This document shows, one piece after another, positions 41,499 to 48,661 of a DNA stretch of 48,661 bases. Numbering within the stretch: position 1 is the stretch's first letter; each line of letters opens with the position of its first letter. Under the pieces are notes generated by a model. That model worked only from the letters and a program-made list of their open reading frames with translations. It searched no databases and had not been told where the DNA came from. Source of the DNA: Phycisphaerales bacterium (GTDB taxonomy: Bacteria; Planctomycetota; Phycisphaerae; Phycisphaerales; SM1A02); NCBI GenBank assembly GCA_030748455.1, contig JASMLY010000076.1, positions 1 to 48,661 on the forward strand, read 5' to 3'. The position numbers were made by a program, and so were the translations under genes.

Positions 41499-42833
41499 AT
41501 GACCCATCATCACCACGATCACAACACGTGCAGCACAGGAAACGGCAACACCTACAGCAGACGCCTCTTTATGCAACAGGGCATGGTCTTTTTGTCAACG
41601 GCAACGACAGTTCCTTCATTCCTCCAACATACTGCTAGTGGCATGATGTTGCCACTCGGGTCACTTGTCACATCTCAAGCTGGGGTTCCAGACGATCATG
41701 TACTTGTGGTCATTCAGCTCGGAGGTGGAAACGATGGTCTTAACACCGTTGTTCCCTTCGGATCACGAGAGTATTACAACAAACGACCCCAGCTCGCAAT
41801 TCGTGCACCAGAAACTGTGTCATCACGCAATACGAGTGGGAACGCTTTGTCTATTCCAGGAGCTGATGGCATTGGTCTACACCCAAATTTGACTGGGATT
41901 CGTGAACTGATTGATGGTGGACAAGCAGCAATCATTCAGGGTGTTGGGTACCCGAATCCAAATCGTTCTCATTTTACTTCAACAGACATCTGGCACACTG
42001 CAAACCAATCTGCGCAAGGATATGGCTGGCTCGGAAAATATTTTGATAATACATGTGCAGGGCAACCGAATCCAAAAGGGTCTATCGCAATTGGAAGCAA
42101 AGCTCCTCTCGCATTGCATGGGAGAACGCAGAAGGCTGTAAATTTCGAGACAGAAAAACTCTTTAAATGGGCCGGAAAAGCAACGGACGCATCACTTGCA
42201 ACTTCATACGACGACATTAATCGTAGAGAAAGTATGCAAGGTGTTGCAAAGGATAGCCAATTAGATTTTCTTGTTCGAACATCCCTCGATGCACAAATAT
42301 CGTCTGATCGAATTCGTAAAGCAGTGCAAGTACAACCTCTTTCAAAATATCCCGATGGTCAACTTGCGCAACAACTTCAAATGATCGCTGCGATGATTCG
42401 CGCAGATCTACCGACGCGGGTGTACTACGCAAGCCTCGGTGGATTTGATACCCACGCAAATCAATTGAACACGCATGCCAATTTAATGCGACAGGTTGGC
42501 GATTCGGTCCAAGCGTTTCAACAGGATCTTTCCTCGCAAGGAAATGGATCAAAAGTTCTTACGATGATGTTCAGTGAATTCGGGCGGCGTGTTGCACAAA
42601 ACGGATCCGCTGGTACAGACCATGGAACTGCTGCCCCGATGTTTCTGTTTGGCGATATGGTGAAACCTGGGTTACTCGGCACCCACCCTTCAATGTCAAA
42701 TCTTGATGGTGGAGATTTGATCTTCAACACAGATTTTAGGCAAGTCTATGCGACCGTTTTACACAAATGGATGGGGGCTGATGACAAGGCGATACTAGGA
42801 AATGTGTATCAACAAGCAGACGTTCTGCAGTAA
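41499..42833 (+). CDS. DUF1501 family protein with Tat signal and His-rich N-terminus
   Basis: The 444-residue protein is a DUF1501 member: DDHVLVVIQLGGGNDGLNTVVPF, YYNKRPQLAI, GIGLHPNLTGIRELIDGGQAAIIQGVGYPNPNRSHFTSTDIWHTA and SEFGRRVAQNGSAGTDHGTAAPMFLFG, resembling alkaline-phosphatase-fold (sulfatase-like) proteins. A twin-arginine signal is visible (SRRLFMQQG, Arg21-Arg22, then a hydrophobic stretch), so it would be exported folded. An unusual His cluster (HHHHDH, residues 3-8) precedes it. It is 10 nt after DUF1800 with GAGG upstream of the ATG. Function unknown. Confidence 0.9.
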   Translation: MTHHHHDHNTCSTGNGNTYSRRLFMQQGMVFLSTATTVPSFLQHTASGMMLPLGSLVTSQAGVPDDHVLVVIQLGGGNDGLNTVVPFGSREYYNKRPQLAIRAPETVSSRNTSGNALSIPGADGIGLHPNLTGIRELIDGGQAAIIQGVGYPNPNRSHFTSTDIWHTANQSAQGYGWLGKYFDNTCAGQPNPKGSIAIGSKAPLALHGRTQKAVNFETEKLFKWAGKATDASLATSYDDINRRESMQGVAKDSQLDFLVRTSLDAQISSDRIRKAVQVQPLSKYPDGQLAQQLQMIAAMIRADLPTRVYYASLGGFDTHANQLNTHANLMRQVGDSVQAFQQDLSSQGNGSKVLTMMFSEFGRRVAQNGSAGTDHGTAAPMFLFGDMVKPGLLGTHPSMSNLDGGDLIFNTDFRQVYATVLHKWMGADDKAILGNVYQQADVLQ

Positions 42834-42935
42834 CGCTTCGCATCGAATCACCTGAATCCCTCCATTGTTCACTCCTATTCGTGATATTGCACCCGAGGTT
42901 TGGTGCCTTTTACCACGCAGAAAAGCGTATCAATC

Positions 42936-44549
42936 TCAAGGGAGAGAAATCGTGAGACCACCCTGTTTTGGAAGATCAAAAAGAACTTGCGTTGTGCCAT
43001 CGCTCGCAATTATTTTGAGGGATACAGGAGTTCGACCTTTTGGTATCGTGAACTGAGGATCGGTAGAAACAGAAGATTGAAAGCCACCACCCCCGTGGAT
43101 CCAACGAGATTGTACTGAACCATCATCGAGCGTCAGATGCAACGCTGTTCCTACTGCGATTCCATTGACATGCACTGTGAGCGTATTGCCTTTTGCGTCG
43201 TTACGTAACACTCTCACTTGGCCATCGCGTTGCGCGATGATCACGTCGATGTCTCCATCAAGGTCTAGATCTCCAAAGACTGCTGCTCTGTCGCGAAATT
43301 TTACATCATGGTCGTCTGCGTGAACTTGGACGAATCGATTTCCAACTCTTGCCATCCACATCATCGGCTGAGAACGATCACTGTCCATGCGCTGAGCTGT
43401 TGCTTCGGGGTACACGTGACCATTTACGATGAGTAGATCTTCATCACCATCTAAATCGAAATCATGAAAACCACATGACCACCCTAACAACGTACGGCTA
43501 GGCAACCCAAGCCCAAACAACGTAGTCCTGTCTTTAAATGAACCATCCACATTCAAATGAAGCGTGTTCGTATCACTTGAGAAATTGGTCGAAAACAGAT
43601 CTGGCTTTTCATTGCCGTCAATATCCGCTACTGCAATTCCCATTGTCGCTTGCATCGATCCATCACCATTCGTTGCTGAACCAGTTTGTAGTGCAACATC
43701 TGTAAACACTGGTTCTTCATCCTCAGTTCGCCGGAACAATTTATTCCCCATCGAATCATTCCCCACGTATACATCTTGATGCCCATCCCCGTCGAAATCT
43801 ACCACCACTACATTTAATGAAAAGGCAGGTTCACCATAAAATCCCCAAGATGTCGTGACGTCCGTAAACGTCCCATCTCCCATATTTTCGTACACAATAT
43901 CGTGTTGTGGTTGCATCCCATGAGGACCCCCAAGCACAGATACACCCTTGTATTTCGTTCTCTTGGGAGGATTTTGCAAATCAAACTCAAGATAATTACA
44001 CACATACAAATCGAGATCACCATCGCGATCAAGATCGCCAAATGCGGCACTTGTACCCCACCCTTCATCCCCAACGCCTGCAGTGTCTGTAAGATCTGAA
44101 AATGTTGTATCTCCATTGTTTTTTAACAAAACATTTGGTCCATAACAGGTGACGTACAAATCTTTAAATCCATCTCCATCAATATCACCTACCGCAACAC
44201 CGTTGCACCAAGCATGCAAATCAATCCCTGATTGCAACGTAACATCTACAAATTCAATCAAACCATTTTGTGAGATGTTTCTATACAACCGACACCCAGG
44301 TCCTGATGACAAGTCGTCCAAAGAGGCTGCATTTACAACAAAAAGATCTAGATCATCATCGTTGTCATAATCAAAGAGTGCCAACCCTGTTCCATTCACT
44401 TCTAAAATCTCTGTCGGGTCACTGCTGCCGCAAACAGTTGGAGCAATACACGTATCTATTTCAGTAAATGCAAACGGCGTGGCGTCTTCTTTTGAGGGAA
44501 CTTTAGAACATCCAGCGATGAGAATAACGAGAAACAAACTCCACTTCAT
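42936..44549 (-). CDS. CRTAC1-type FG-GAP/VCBS repeat lipoprotein
   Basis: The 537-residue protein has a lipoprotein signal (MKWSLFLVILIAGC, Cys14). Calcium-binding FG-GAP/VCBS blades follow, such as ALFDYDNDDDLDLFVVNA, AVGDIDGDGFKDLYVTCYG, AFGDLDRDGDLDLYVCNYL, VVDFDGDGHQDVYVGNDS and VFGDLDLDGDIDVIIAQRDG, predicting a seven-bladed beta-propeller. The C-terminus (GNTLTVHVNGIAVGTALHLTLDDGSVQSRWIHGGGGFQSSV) is the ASPIC/UnbV domain. It is an exported, probably surface-exposed binding protein. Its start overlaps the stop of the TPR lipoprotein gene by ATGA. Confidence 0.88.
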   Translation of the reverse strand: MKWSLFLVILIAGCSKVPSKEDATPFAFTEIDTCIAPTVCGSSDPTEILEVNGTGLALFDYDNDDDLDLFVVNAASLDDLSSGPGCRLYRNISQNGLIEFVDVTLQSGIDLHAWCNGVAVGDIDGDGFKDLYVTCYGPNVLLKNNGDTTFSDLTDTAGVGDEGWGTSAAFGDLDRDGDLDLYVCNYLEFDLQNPPKRTKYKGVSVLGGPHGMQPQHDIVYENMGDGTFTDVTTSWGFYGEPAFSLNVVVVDFDGDGHQDVYVGNDSMGNKLFRRTEDEEPVFTDVALQTGSATNGDGSMQATMGIAVADIDGNEKPDLFSTNFSSDTNTLHLNVDGSFKDRTTLFGLGLPSRTLLGWSCGFHDFDLDGDEDLLIVNGHVYPEATAQRMDSDRSQPMMWMARVGNRFVQVHADDHDVKFRDRAAVFGDLDLDGDIDVIIAQRDGQVRVLRNDAKGNTLTVHVNGIAVGTALHLTLDDGSVQSRWIHGGGGFQSSVSTDPQFTIPKGRTPVSLKIIASDGTTQVLFDLPKQGGLTISLP

Positions 44550-45322
44550 TCGGGGAACCTCGTGTCGTGCGTTGATGCGTCGAATCGTTTCTTTGCTTCT
44601 ATCGATTTTTGGAGTGCTTCTTCTCGTTCTGCTGATTCTTCGATCGGATCATAGGTTGAAGCGAGACGAAACCAAGATTCATACAAATTGTTATCAAGGT
44701 CAACAGCCTGTACGTACATCTGTCTTGCCTCTAGAAGTTCATTTTGCATCGCAAGTGTATCTCCAAGCCGAGACATGGCTTTGGCTATTCCTTTTGAATT
44801 CTCACTTTGTGCGGCAATCGACCTATGAAACAACGACTTGGCCACTTCAAGTTCACCGGCATCCAATGCGAGTAATCCTAGTCCAAACAGCGTGTCCCCC
44901 TCTTCGGGATCGAATCCTAGATATGTTTCAAACGCGTGCTTTGAGTGCTGTGCTTCACCCAAATAATAATACGACCACCCTAAAAAGTGCCACGTAGGAG
45001 GATACCAAGCATCCCGAAAGGTCTCGGATACGGATAGATTCATCCACTCCACTGCTTTTGTGTATCGTTTTTCTTTGTGGTAACTGAACCCCATCAAAAA
45101 GGAACTTTGAGAACTTTCGCCATGCTCGTTCATGTGCTGGCGAAGTTGTACTCGCGCTGAACCAGTTTTTCCACTTTGAATCAACAAATAATGAGGTTGC
45201 AGCGATGCATGGAGGACTATTTCCTCGGGTGGCTGTGATTCACACCCAATAAACATTATTAAGGACATGTATATACTTATTATCCAGCCCCTCTTTCGGT
45301 TGGTAGTGATCCGCTTTTTCAT
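44546..45322 (-). CDS. TPR-repeat lipoprotein
   Basis: I start the gene at ATG 45322 (258 residues); an in-frame TTG at 45334 is the alternative. A lipoprotein signal is visible (GWIISIYMSLIMFIGC, Cys27). The mature protein is mostly tetratricopeptide repeats: SSFLMGFSYHKEKRYTKAVEWM, WHFLGWSYYYLGEAQHSKHAFETYLGFDPEEGDTLFGLGLLALDAGELEVAKSLFHRSIA, and AMSRLGDTLAMQNELLEARQMYVQAVDLDNNLYESWFRLAS. Such repeats mediate protein contacts. The 4-nt overlap with the CRTAC1 gene suggests that the two lipoproteins act together. Confidence 0.85.
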   Translation of the reverse strand: MKKRITTNRKRGWIISIYMSLIMFIGCESQPPEEIVLHASLQPHYLLIQSGKTGSARVQLRQHMNEHGESSQSSFLMGFSYHKEKRYTKAVEWMNLSVSETFRDAWYPPTWHFLGWSYYYLGEAQHSKHAFETYLGFDPEEGDTLFGLGLLALDAGELEVAKSLFHRSIAAQSENSKGIAKAMSRLGDTLAMQNELLEARQMYVQAVDLDNNLYESWFRLASTYDPIEESAEREEALQKSIEAKKRFDASTHDTRFPE

Positions 45323-45385
45323 TGTGCTCTGCAACTTATTGTACGAAAATATCGTATCTACTCATAAGGAAACAAAGGAGAACTC

Positions 45386-47050
45386 ATGCTTGGAAAGAGA
45401 TTTTGCGTTGGAGCGTTCTGTTTGATCACCATACAAAATGCTGCGAGGGCAACCGAACCACAAGAAATCGCAGGAGCGCCACTCGCCACGCTCTCAACAG
45501 AGCAACTGCTTCGATTTGAATTAGGAAAAGAACTTTTCAACACGGACATCTCGATTGAAGAAGGGCTTGGTCCAATTTTCAATCAAACAAGCTGTGGAAG
45601 TTGCCACAACAACCCACTTGGAGGTGCTGGCTCACAAACAGTAACACGGTTTGGTTTTATTGATAAAAAAGGTGGGTTCGATTCACTCGCAGAACTTGGC
45701 GGCTCTCTTCTTCAAGCTGAAGCGATCAACGATGACTGCGCAGAAGTTGTTCCTTCAGAAGCAAATGTTACATCGCTTCGAGTCACGAACAGCGCACTTG
45801 CTTTTGGACTTATTGAAGCAATCACCGATGAAACTCTTCTTGCAAATCGTGACGCACAACCCGATGCACAACGTGGAGAAGCACACATGGTTTCCAACTT
45901 TGAAGACCCAACTGATGAGTTACATGTTGGTCGTTTTGGTTGGAAAGCACAGGTTGCATCTGTTCTCACGTTTTCATCTGATGCATCGCAAAACGAAATG
46001 GGTTTAAGTAATCGCTTCTTGCCATTTGATAATGCACCAAACGGTGATGAAGATCTACTTGCAAATTGCGACACGGTCTTAGATCCAGAAGATAGCCCAG
46101 ATGCTGATGGATTTGAATTTATCGATCGGGTTACTGACTTTCAACGATTTCTTGCTCCTCCACCTCAAACACCTCGAAGTGGCATGCATGGTGAGGTAGT
46201 TTTCAACGAAGTTGGTTGCAACATCTGCCACACGCCTGAGTTTACAACTGGGAATGACCCTGAGACGGAATTGCCATTACGCAACGTGACAATCCGACCG
46301 TATGGGGATTTTCTTCTCCACGACATGGGGCTTGCTGGCGATGGAATCGTCCAAGGGAGTGCTGATGGACGGCAGTTAAAAACCCCACCACTTTGGGGAG
46401 TGGCCTATCGAGATCCGTTGTGGCACGACGGAAGGTTTGGAGCAGGAACGTTCGATTCTCGAATTCGTAATGCAATTGCAGAACATGGTGTATTTGGCTC
46501 ACAAGGCGTACCATCTGCAGAAGCCTTTGCAGCACGAAGTGAAGAGGACAAAGATGCGCTCATCGCATTCCTCCAATCTCTTGGACAGGCTGAATTCGAC
46601 AGCGACTCAGATGGAGATGTTGAACGCAATGACTTTCACGGGTATACGGATACGATAGGATTTCACCCATGTTTTGGTTCTACAGTAACACCAAATGACC
46701 CGTGTGCAATCCATGATGTCGATCAAGATGGAGACATCGATCTTGATGATTTCGATGTCTTCCTTGTAGCGTATGAAGACGATCTTACTGACTGCAATGA
46801 AAACGGAACGAACGATTTTCTTGACATACTTTTAGGAGAAGGAGACGCAGATCACAATGGTGTACCTGATGTTTGCCAGACGTGTCTTGGTGATCTTGAT
46901 GGTGACAATATACTTGGTGTAAGCGAAATCCTAATCATGATTGACGCGTGGGGAGCCTGTACAAATTGTGCCGCAGACATCAACGGTGATGGCGTTGTGG
47001 ACGTAACTGATCTTCTTTACATTGTTGGAAACTGGGGTCCCTGCTCATGA
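45386..47050 (+). CDS. Di-haem oxidoreductase (DHOR/thiol oxidoreductase-like) with dockerin-like pair
   Basis: The 554-residue protein has a signal peptide (KRFCVGAFCLITIQNAARA) and a perfect AAGGAG 7 nt before the ATG. Two c-type haem sites, CGSCH (70-74) and CNICH (278-282), lie in a DHOR-like setting: LGPIFNQTSCGSCHNNPLGGAGS, FGWKAQVASVLTFSSDA, VTDFQRFLAPP and LHDMGLAGDGIVQG...KTPPLWGVAYRDPLWHDGR. After this come Asp-rich calcium-binding stretches (DVDQDGDIDLDDFDVFLVAY) and, at about 507-554, the two-loop module with linker GACTNCAA. It is an exported redox protein, probably anchored outside through the C-terminal module. The next gene overlaps by ATGA. Confidence 0.88.
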   Translation: MLGKRFCVGAFCLITIQNAARATEPQEIAGAPLATLSTEQLLRFELGKELFNTDISIEEGLGPIFNQTSCGSCHNNPLGGAGSQTVTRFGFIDKKGGFDSLAELGGSLLQAEAINDDCAEVVPSEANVTSLRVTNSALAFGLIEAITDETLLANRDAQPDAQRGEAHMVSNFEDPTDELHVGRFGWKAQVASVLTFSSDASQNEMGLSNRFLPFDNAPNGDEDLLANCDTVLDPEDSPDADGFEFIDRVTDFQRFLAPPPQTPRSGMHGEVVFNEVGCNICHTPEFTTGNDPETELPLRNVTIRPYGDFLLHDMGLAGDGIVQGSADGRQLKTPPLWGVAYRDPLWHDGRFGAGTFDSRIRNAIAEHGVFGSQGVPSAEAFAARSEEDKDALIAFLQSLGQAEFDSDSDGDVERNDFHGYTDTIGFHPCFGSTVTPNDPCAIHDVDQDGDIDLDDFDVFLVAYEDDLTDCNENGTNDFLDILLGEGDADHNGVPDVCQTCLGDLDGDNILGVSEILIMIDAWGACTNCAADINGDGVVDVTDLLYIVGNWGPCS

Positions 47051-48661
47051 TATTCACATCAATTGTTATCACCCAACTTGCATTGACTGGCGGATTTGCA
47101 AACTTTACAAATCAAACTGAATCTCGACTTGTTTCTGATGCGTCACTAGGTGCGAATGATCTCCAAGAAAAAGATTATGCTTGGGGTGACGTTGACCTCG
47201 ATGGTGACATCGACCTCGTGTGCGTTCGAAAAGAACCATTCACTTCAACAGGGCGTGATGTCAACGTACTTTTTATGAATGAGGGTGGTGTGCTCACAGA
47301 TCGCACAACAGAATATGCAACAAATACTGATGTATCTGGAGATCAAGGGTTTCTGACTCCAACCAACGACCGAGACGTCATTCTGCACGATCTCGATCTC
47401 GACGGTTGGCTTGATATGATCACCGTTACGACACTCACAGACTTTTCAACAAAGGCGTTGTCACACCCACGTGTCTATATGAACTTAGGTGAGTCTGATG
47501 GTATTTGGCAGGGTTTTCGGTATGAAGACACGCGAATTCCACAAATGCATGCCACCGCTGGCCCGAGGTTCTGTAGCCTCGCAGTTGGAGACCTCACAGG
47601 TGATGGGTTTCCCGATCTGTACTTTGGGGATTATGACAGTGGCACAGAGCAAGTTTTCGATTACAACAACCGCCTACTCATTAATGATGGCAATGCTTTT
47701 TTTACAGATGAAAGCACACAGCGTATGACAGAAGAAATGCTTGAATCCGCATTCGGAGCAGCGAGCGAAATTGTCGACATGAATAATGATGGTGTCCTTG
47801 ATGTTGTGAAACAAACATCTTTAAACGCACCACAACATGTTGCAATCACGTATAACAGCACGACGAACGAAGGGCATTTTGACGGGTATGACATCATCGA
47901 CGAACAGGCACCATACTTTGTCACCGTTGGCGATCTCAACGGAGATGGCAGGCAAGATCTTGTTGTCGTAGATGATGGGACAGACCACTATTATTTGAAC
48001 GAAGGAAATGGAGGTGATAGTTTCGCAAACTTCACTTCATACAATTTTGAAAACAGCGATGGCTTCGGAGGAAATGCAATCATCCGCGACCTCAATAACG
48101 ACGGGCACCAAGACGTGATCGTTACAGATGTCGATGTTGACATCTCTGGTTGCTCTCGTACAACACACATCTATCGAAATCTAGGAAATACACCAAATGT
48201 TTCGTTTTCTGAGCAATCAGTCGGAATTAACGAAAATTTTCTTACAGGCACGCATGATGTTGCCGTCTTCGATATCAACAATGACGGATGGTTAGATCTT
48301 GTCATGGGTAGATGCAACACAACGGAAGTTTGGATACAAGATGCTCCGACAGGTGTAGTGTTTGCCTACCCAAACGGATTGCCTGGGTTCATCACACCCG
48401 ACGAACCATGGACATTTGAAGTAAACACCACTCTCATTGGGCAAGGAGATATTGATCAATCGAGCGGTGTACTCACCGCGATGATCGATGGAGTGGAAGA
48501 AACGTACGCGTTGGTTTCCATCGGAACAAATTTGTTTGAAGCAACCCTTCCCGCAAGGCCGTGCGCAACGAGACTATCATTCAAACTATCGGTCAGTCTT
48601 GAAAGTGGCGTGCCATATTACGACCCTCCTTCGGGTTGGTACGATGTCACGGTTGGAGAAG
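47047..48661 (+). CDS. FG-GAP/VCBS repeat protein, 3' end outside the window
   Basis: The ATG at 47047 overlaps the stop of the di-haem gene, and 538 codons run open to the end of the window. A short hydrophobic N-terminus (MIFTSIVITQLALTGGFA) is a signal peptide. Calcium-binding blades recur: WGDVDLDGDIDLVCVRK, LHDLDLDGWLDMITV, VGDLTGDGFPDLYFGDY, VDMNNDGVLDVVKQT, VGDLNGDGRQDLVVVDD, IRDLNNDGHQDVIVTDV and VFDINNDGWLDLVMG. From about residue 435 a different, beta-rich domain begins (LPGFITPDEPWTFEVNTTLIGQG). It is likely a secreted beta-propeller protein made with the di-haem oxidoreductase. The C-terminus, where another dockerin-like pair might be expected, cannot be seen. Confidence 0.88.
   Translation, partial: MIFTSIVITQLALTGGFANFTNQTESRLVSDASLGANDLQEKDYAWGDVDLDGDIDLVCVRKEPFTSTGRDVNVLFMNEGGVLTDRTTEYATNTDVSGDQGFLTPTNDRDVILHDLDLDGWLDMITVTTLTDFSTKALSHPRVYMNLGESDGIWQGFRYEDTRIPQMHATAGPRFCSLAVGDLTGDGFPDLYFGDYDSGTEQVFDYNNRLLINDGNAFFTDESTQRMTEEMLESAFGAASEIVDMNNDGVLDVVKQTSLNAPQHVAITYNSTTNEGHFDGYDIIDEQAPYFVTVGDLNGDGRQDLVVVDDGTDHYYLNEGNGGDSFANFTSYNFENSDGFGGNAIIRDLNNDGHQDVIVTDVDVDISGCSRTTHIYRNLGNTPNVSFSEQSVGINENFLTGTHDVAVFDINNDGWLDLVMGRCNTTEVWIQDAPTGVVFAYPNGLPGFITPDEPWTFEVNTTLIGQGDIDQSSGVLTAMIDGVEETYALVSIGTNLFEATLPARPCATRLSFKLSVSLESGVPYYDPPSGWYDVTVGE

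Noticed and set aside
1..48661. tRNA genes, CRISPR arrays, insertion sequences and prophage genes
   Set aside because: No tRNA-like TPsiC arm with matching acceptor stem, no regularly spaced repeats, and no transposase or integrase motif was noticed on either strand. A covariance-model scan would be decisive for tRNAs and small RNAs.

Overview
The window reads as chromosomal DNA of a bacterium of the Planctomycetota, most likely the class Phycisphaerae. This is an inference from gene content. Three secreted proteins end in a pair of dockerin-like calcium-binding repeats of the pattern DxNxDGxVxVxDLL...WG. There is a DUF1800/DUF1501 pair, a pseudopilin with an H-X9-DG motif, a VPSAGG...RRRR C-terminus resembling PEP-CTERM sorting signals, lipoproteins of the CRTAC1 and TPR type, and a SecA of 1359 residues. 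Base composition is moderate to low in G+C. I saw no tRNA, rRNA, CRISPR array, insertion sequence, integrase or phage gene; the region looks like stable core genome mixed with lineage-specific secreted proteins.

Layout. 1-6485: metabolism. The start of mnmG follows the two-subunit 2-oxoacid:ferredoxin oxidoreductase korAB. Then come a small basic protein, a Nudix protein with an altered Nudix box, an ALDH7-family aldehyde dehydrogenase (alpha-aminoadipic semialdehyde type) and, divergently, a lone B subunit of 3-oxoacid CoA-transferase. 6620-7783: a secreted HAF-repeat protein with dockerin repeats. 7918-16302: a flagellar export and regulation operon on the minus strand, in transcription order fliO, fliP, fliQ, fliR, flhB, flhA, flhF, flhG, fliA, most neighbours joined by 4-nt ATGA overlaps. 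16416-20045: cell-envelope assembly and quality control (BamD-like TPR protein, LptE-like lipoprotein, FtsH). 20075-23627: secreted or membrane proteins (a sorting-signal protein, a dockerin protein, a pseudopilin, an unrecognised membrane protein). 23720-28908: UvrC, a cysteine-rich lipoprotein, dihydroorotase, then rpsB-tsf behind a structured leader. 29027-33267: gamma-glutamyltransferase with a TIM-barrel sugar-phosphate isomerase-like protein, and divergently a DUF4442-like hotdog protein with a membrane protein. 33281-39928: the very long SecA, a small secreted protein and a copper-type P-type ATPase. 39992-48661: secreted proteins in pairs, DUF1800-DUF1501, TPR lipoprotein-CRTAC1, and a di-haem oxidoreductase with dockerin repeats followed by an FG-GAP/VCBS-type protein that runs off the end.

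How the genes work together. The flagellar block supplies the export gate (FliPQR, FlhA, FlhB, FliO), the placement and number GTPase/ATPase pair (FlhF, FlhG) and the sigma factor for late flagellar genes. SecA, BamD-like, LptE-like and FtsH proteins make and police a two-membrane envelope, the route by which the many signal-peptide proteins here leave the cytoplasm. KorAB, the ALDH7 enzyme and the CoA-transferase subunit could all serve amino-acid (for example lysine) breakdown, but nothing in the window proves a shared pathway.

Most interesting signals: a 16-nt tandem repeat built from a terminator arm between the HAF and fliA genes; several strong -10 boxes 6-8 nt from start codons, suggesting leaderless mRNAs; an internally duplicated cysteine-rich lipoprotein; a cysteine pair in the linker of all three dockerin modules; a possible pseudoknot leader before rpsB; and the enlarged SecA.
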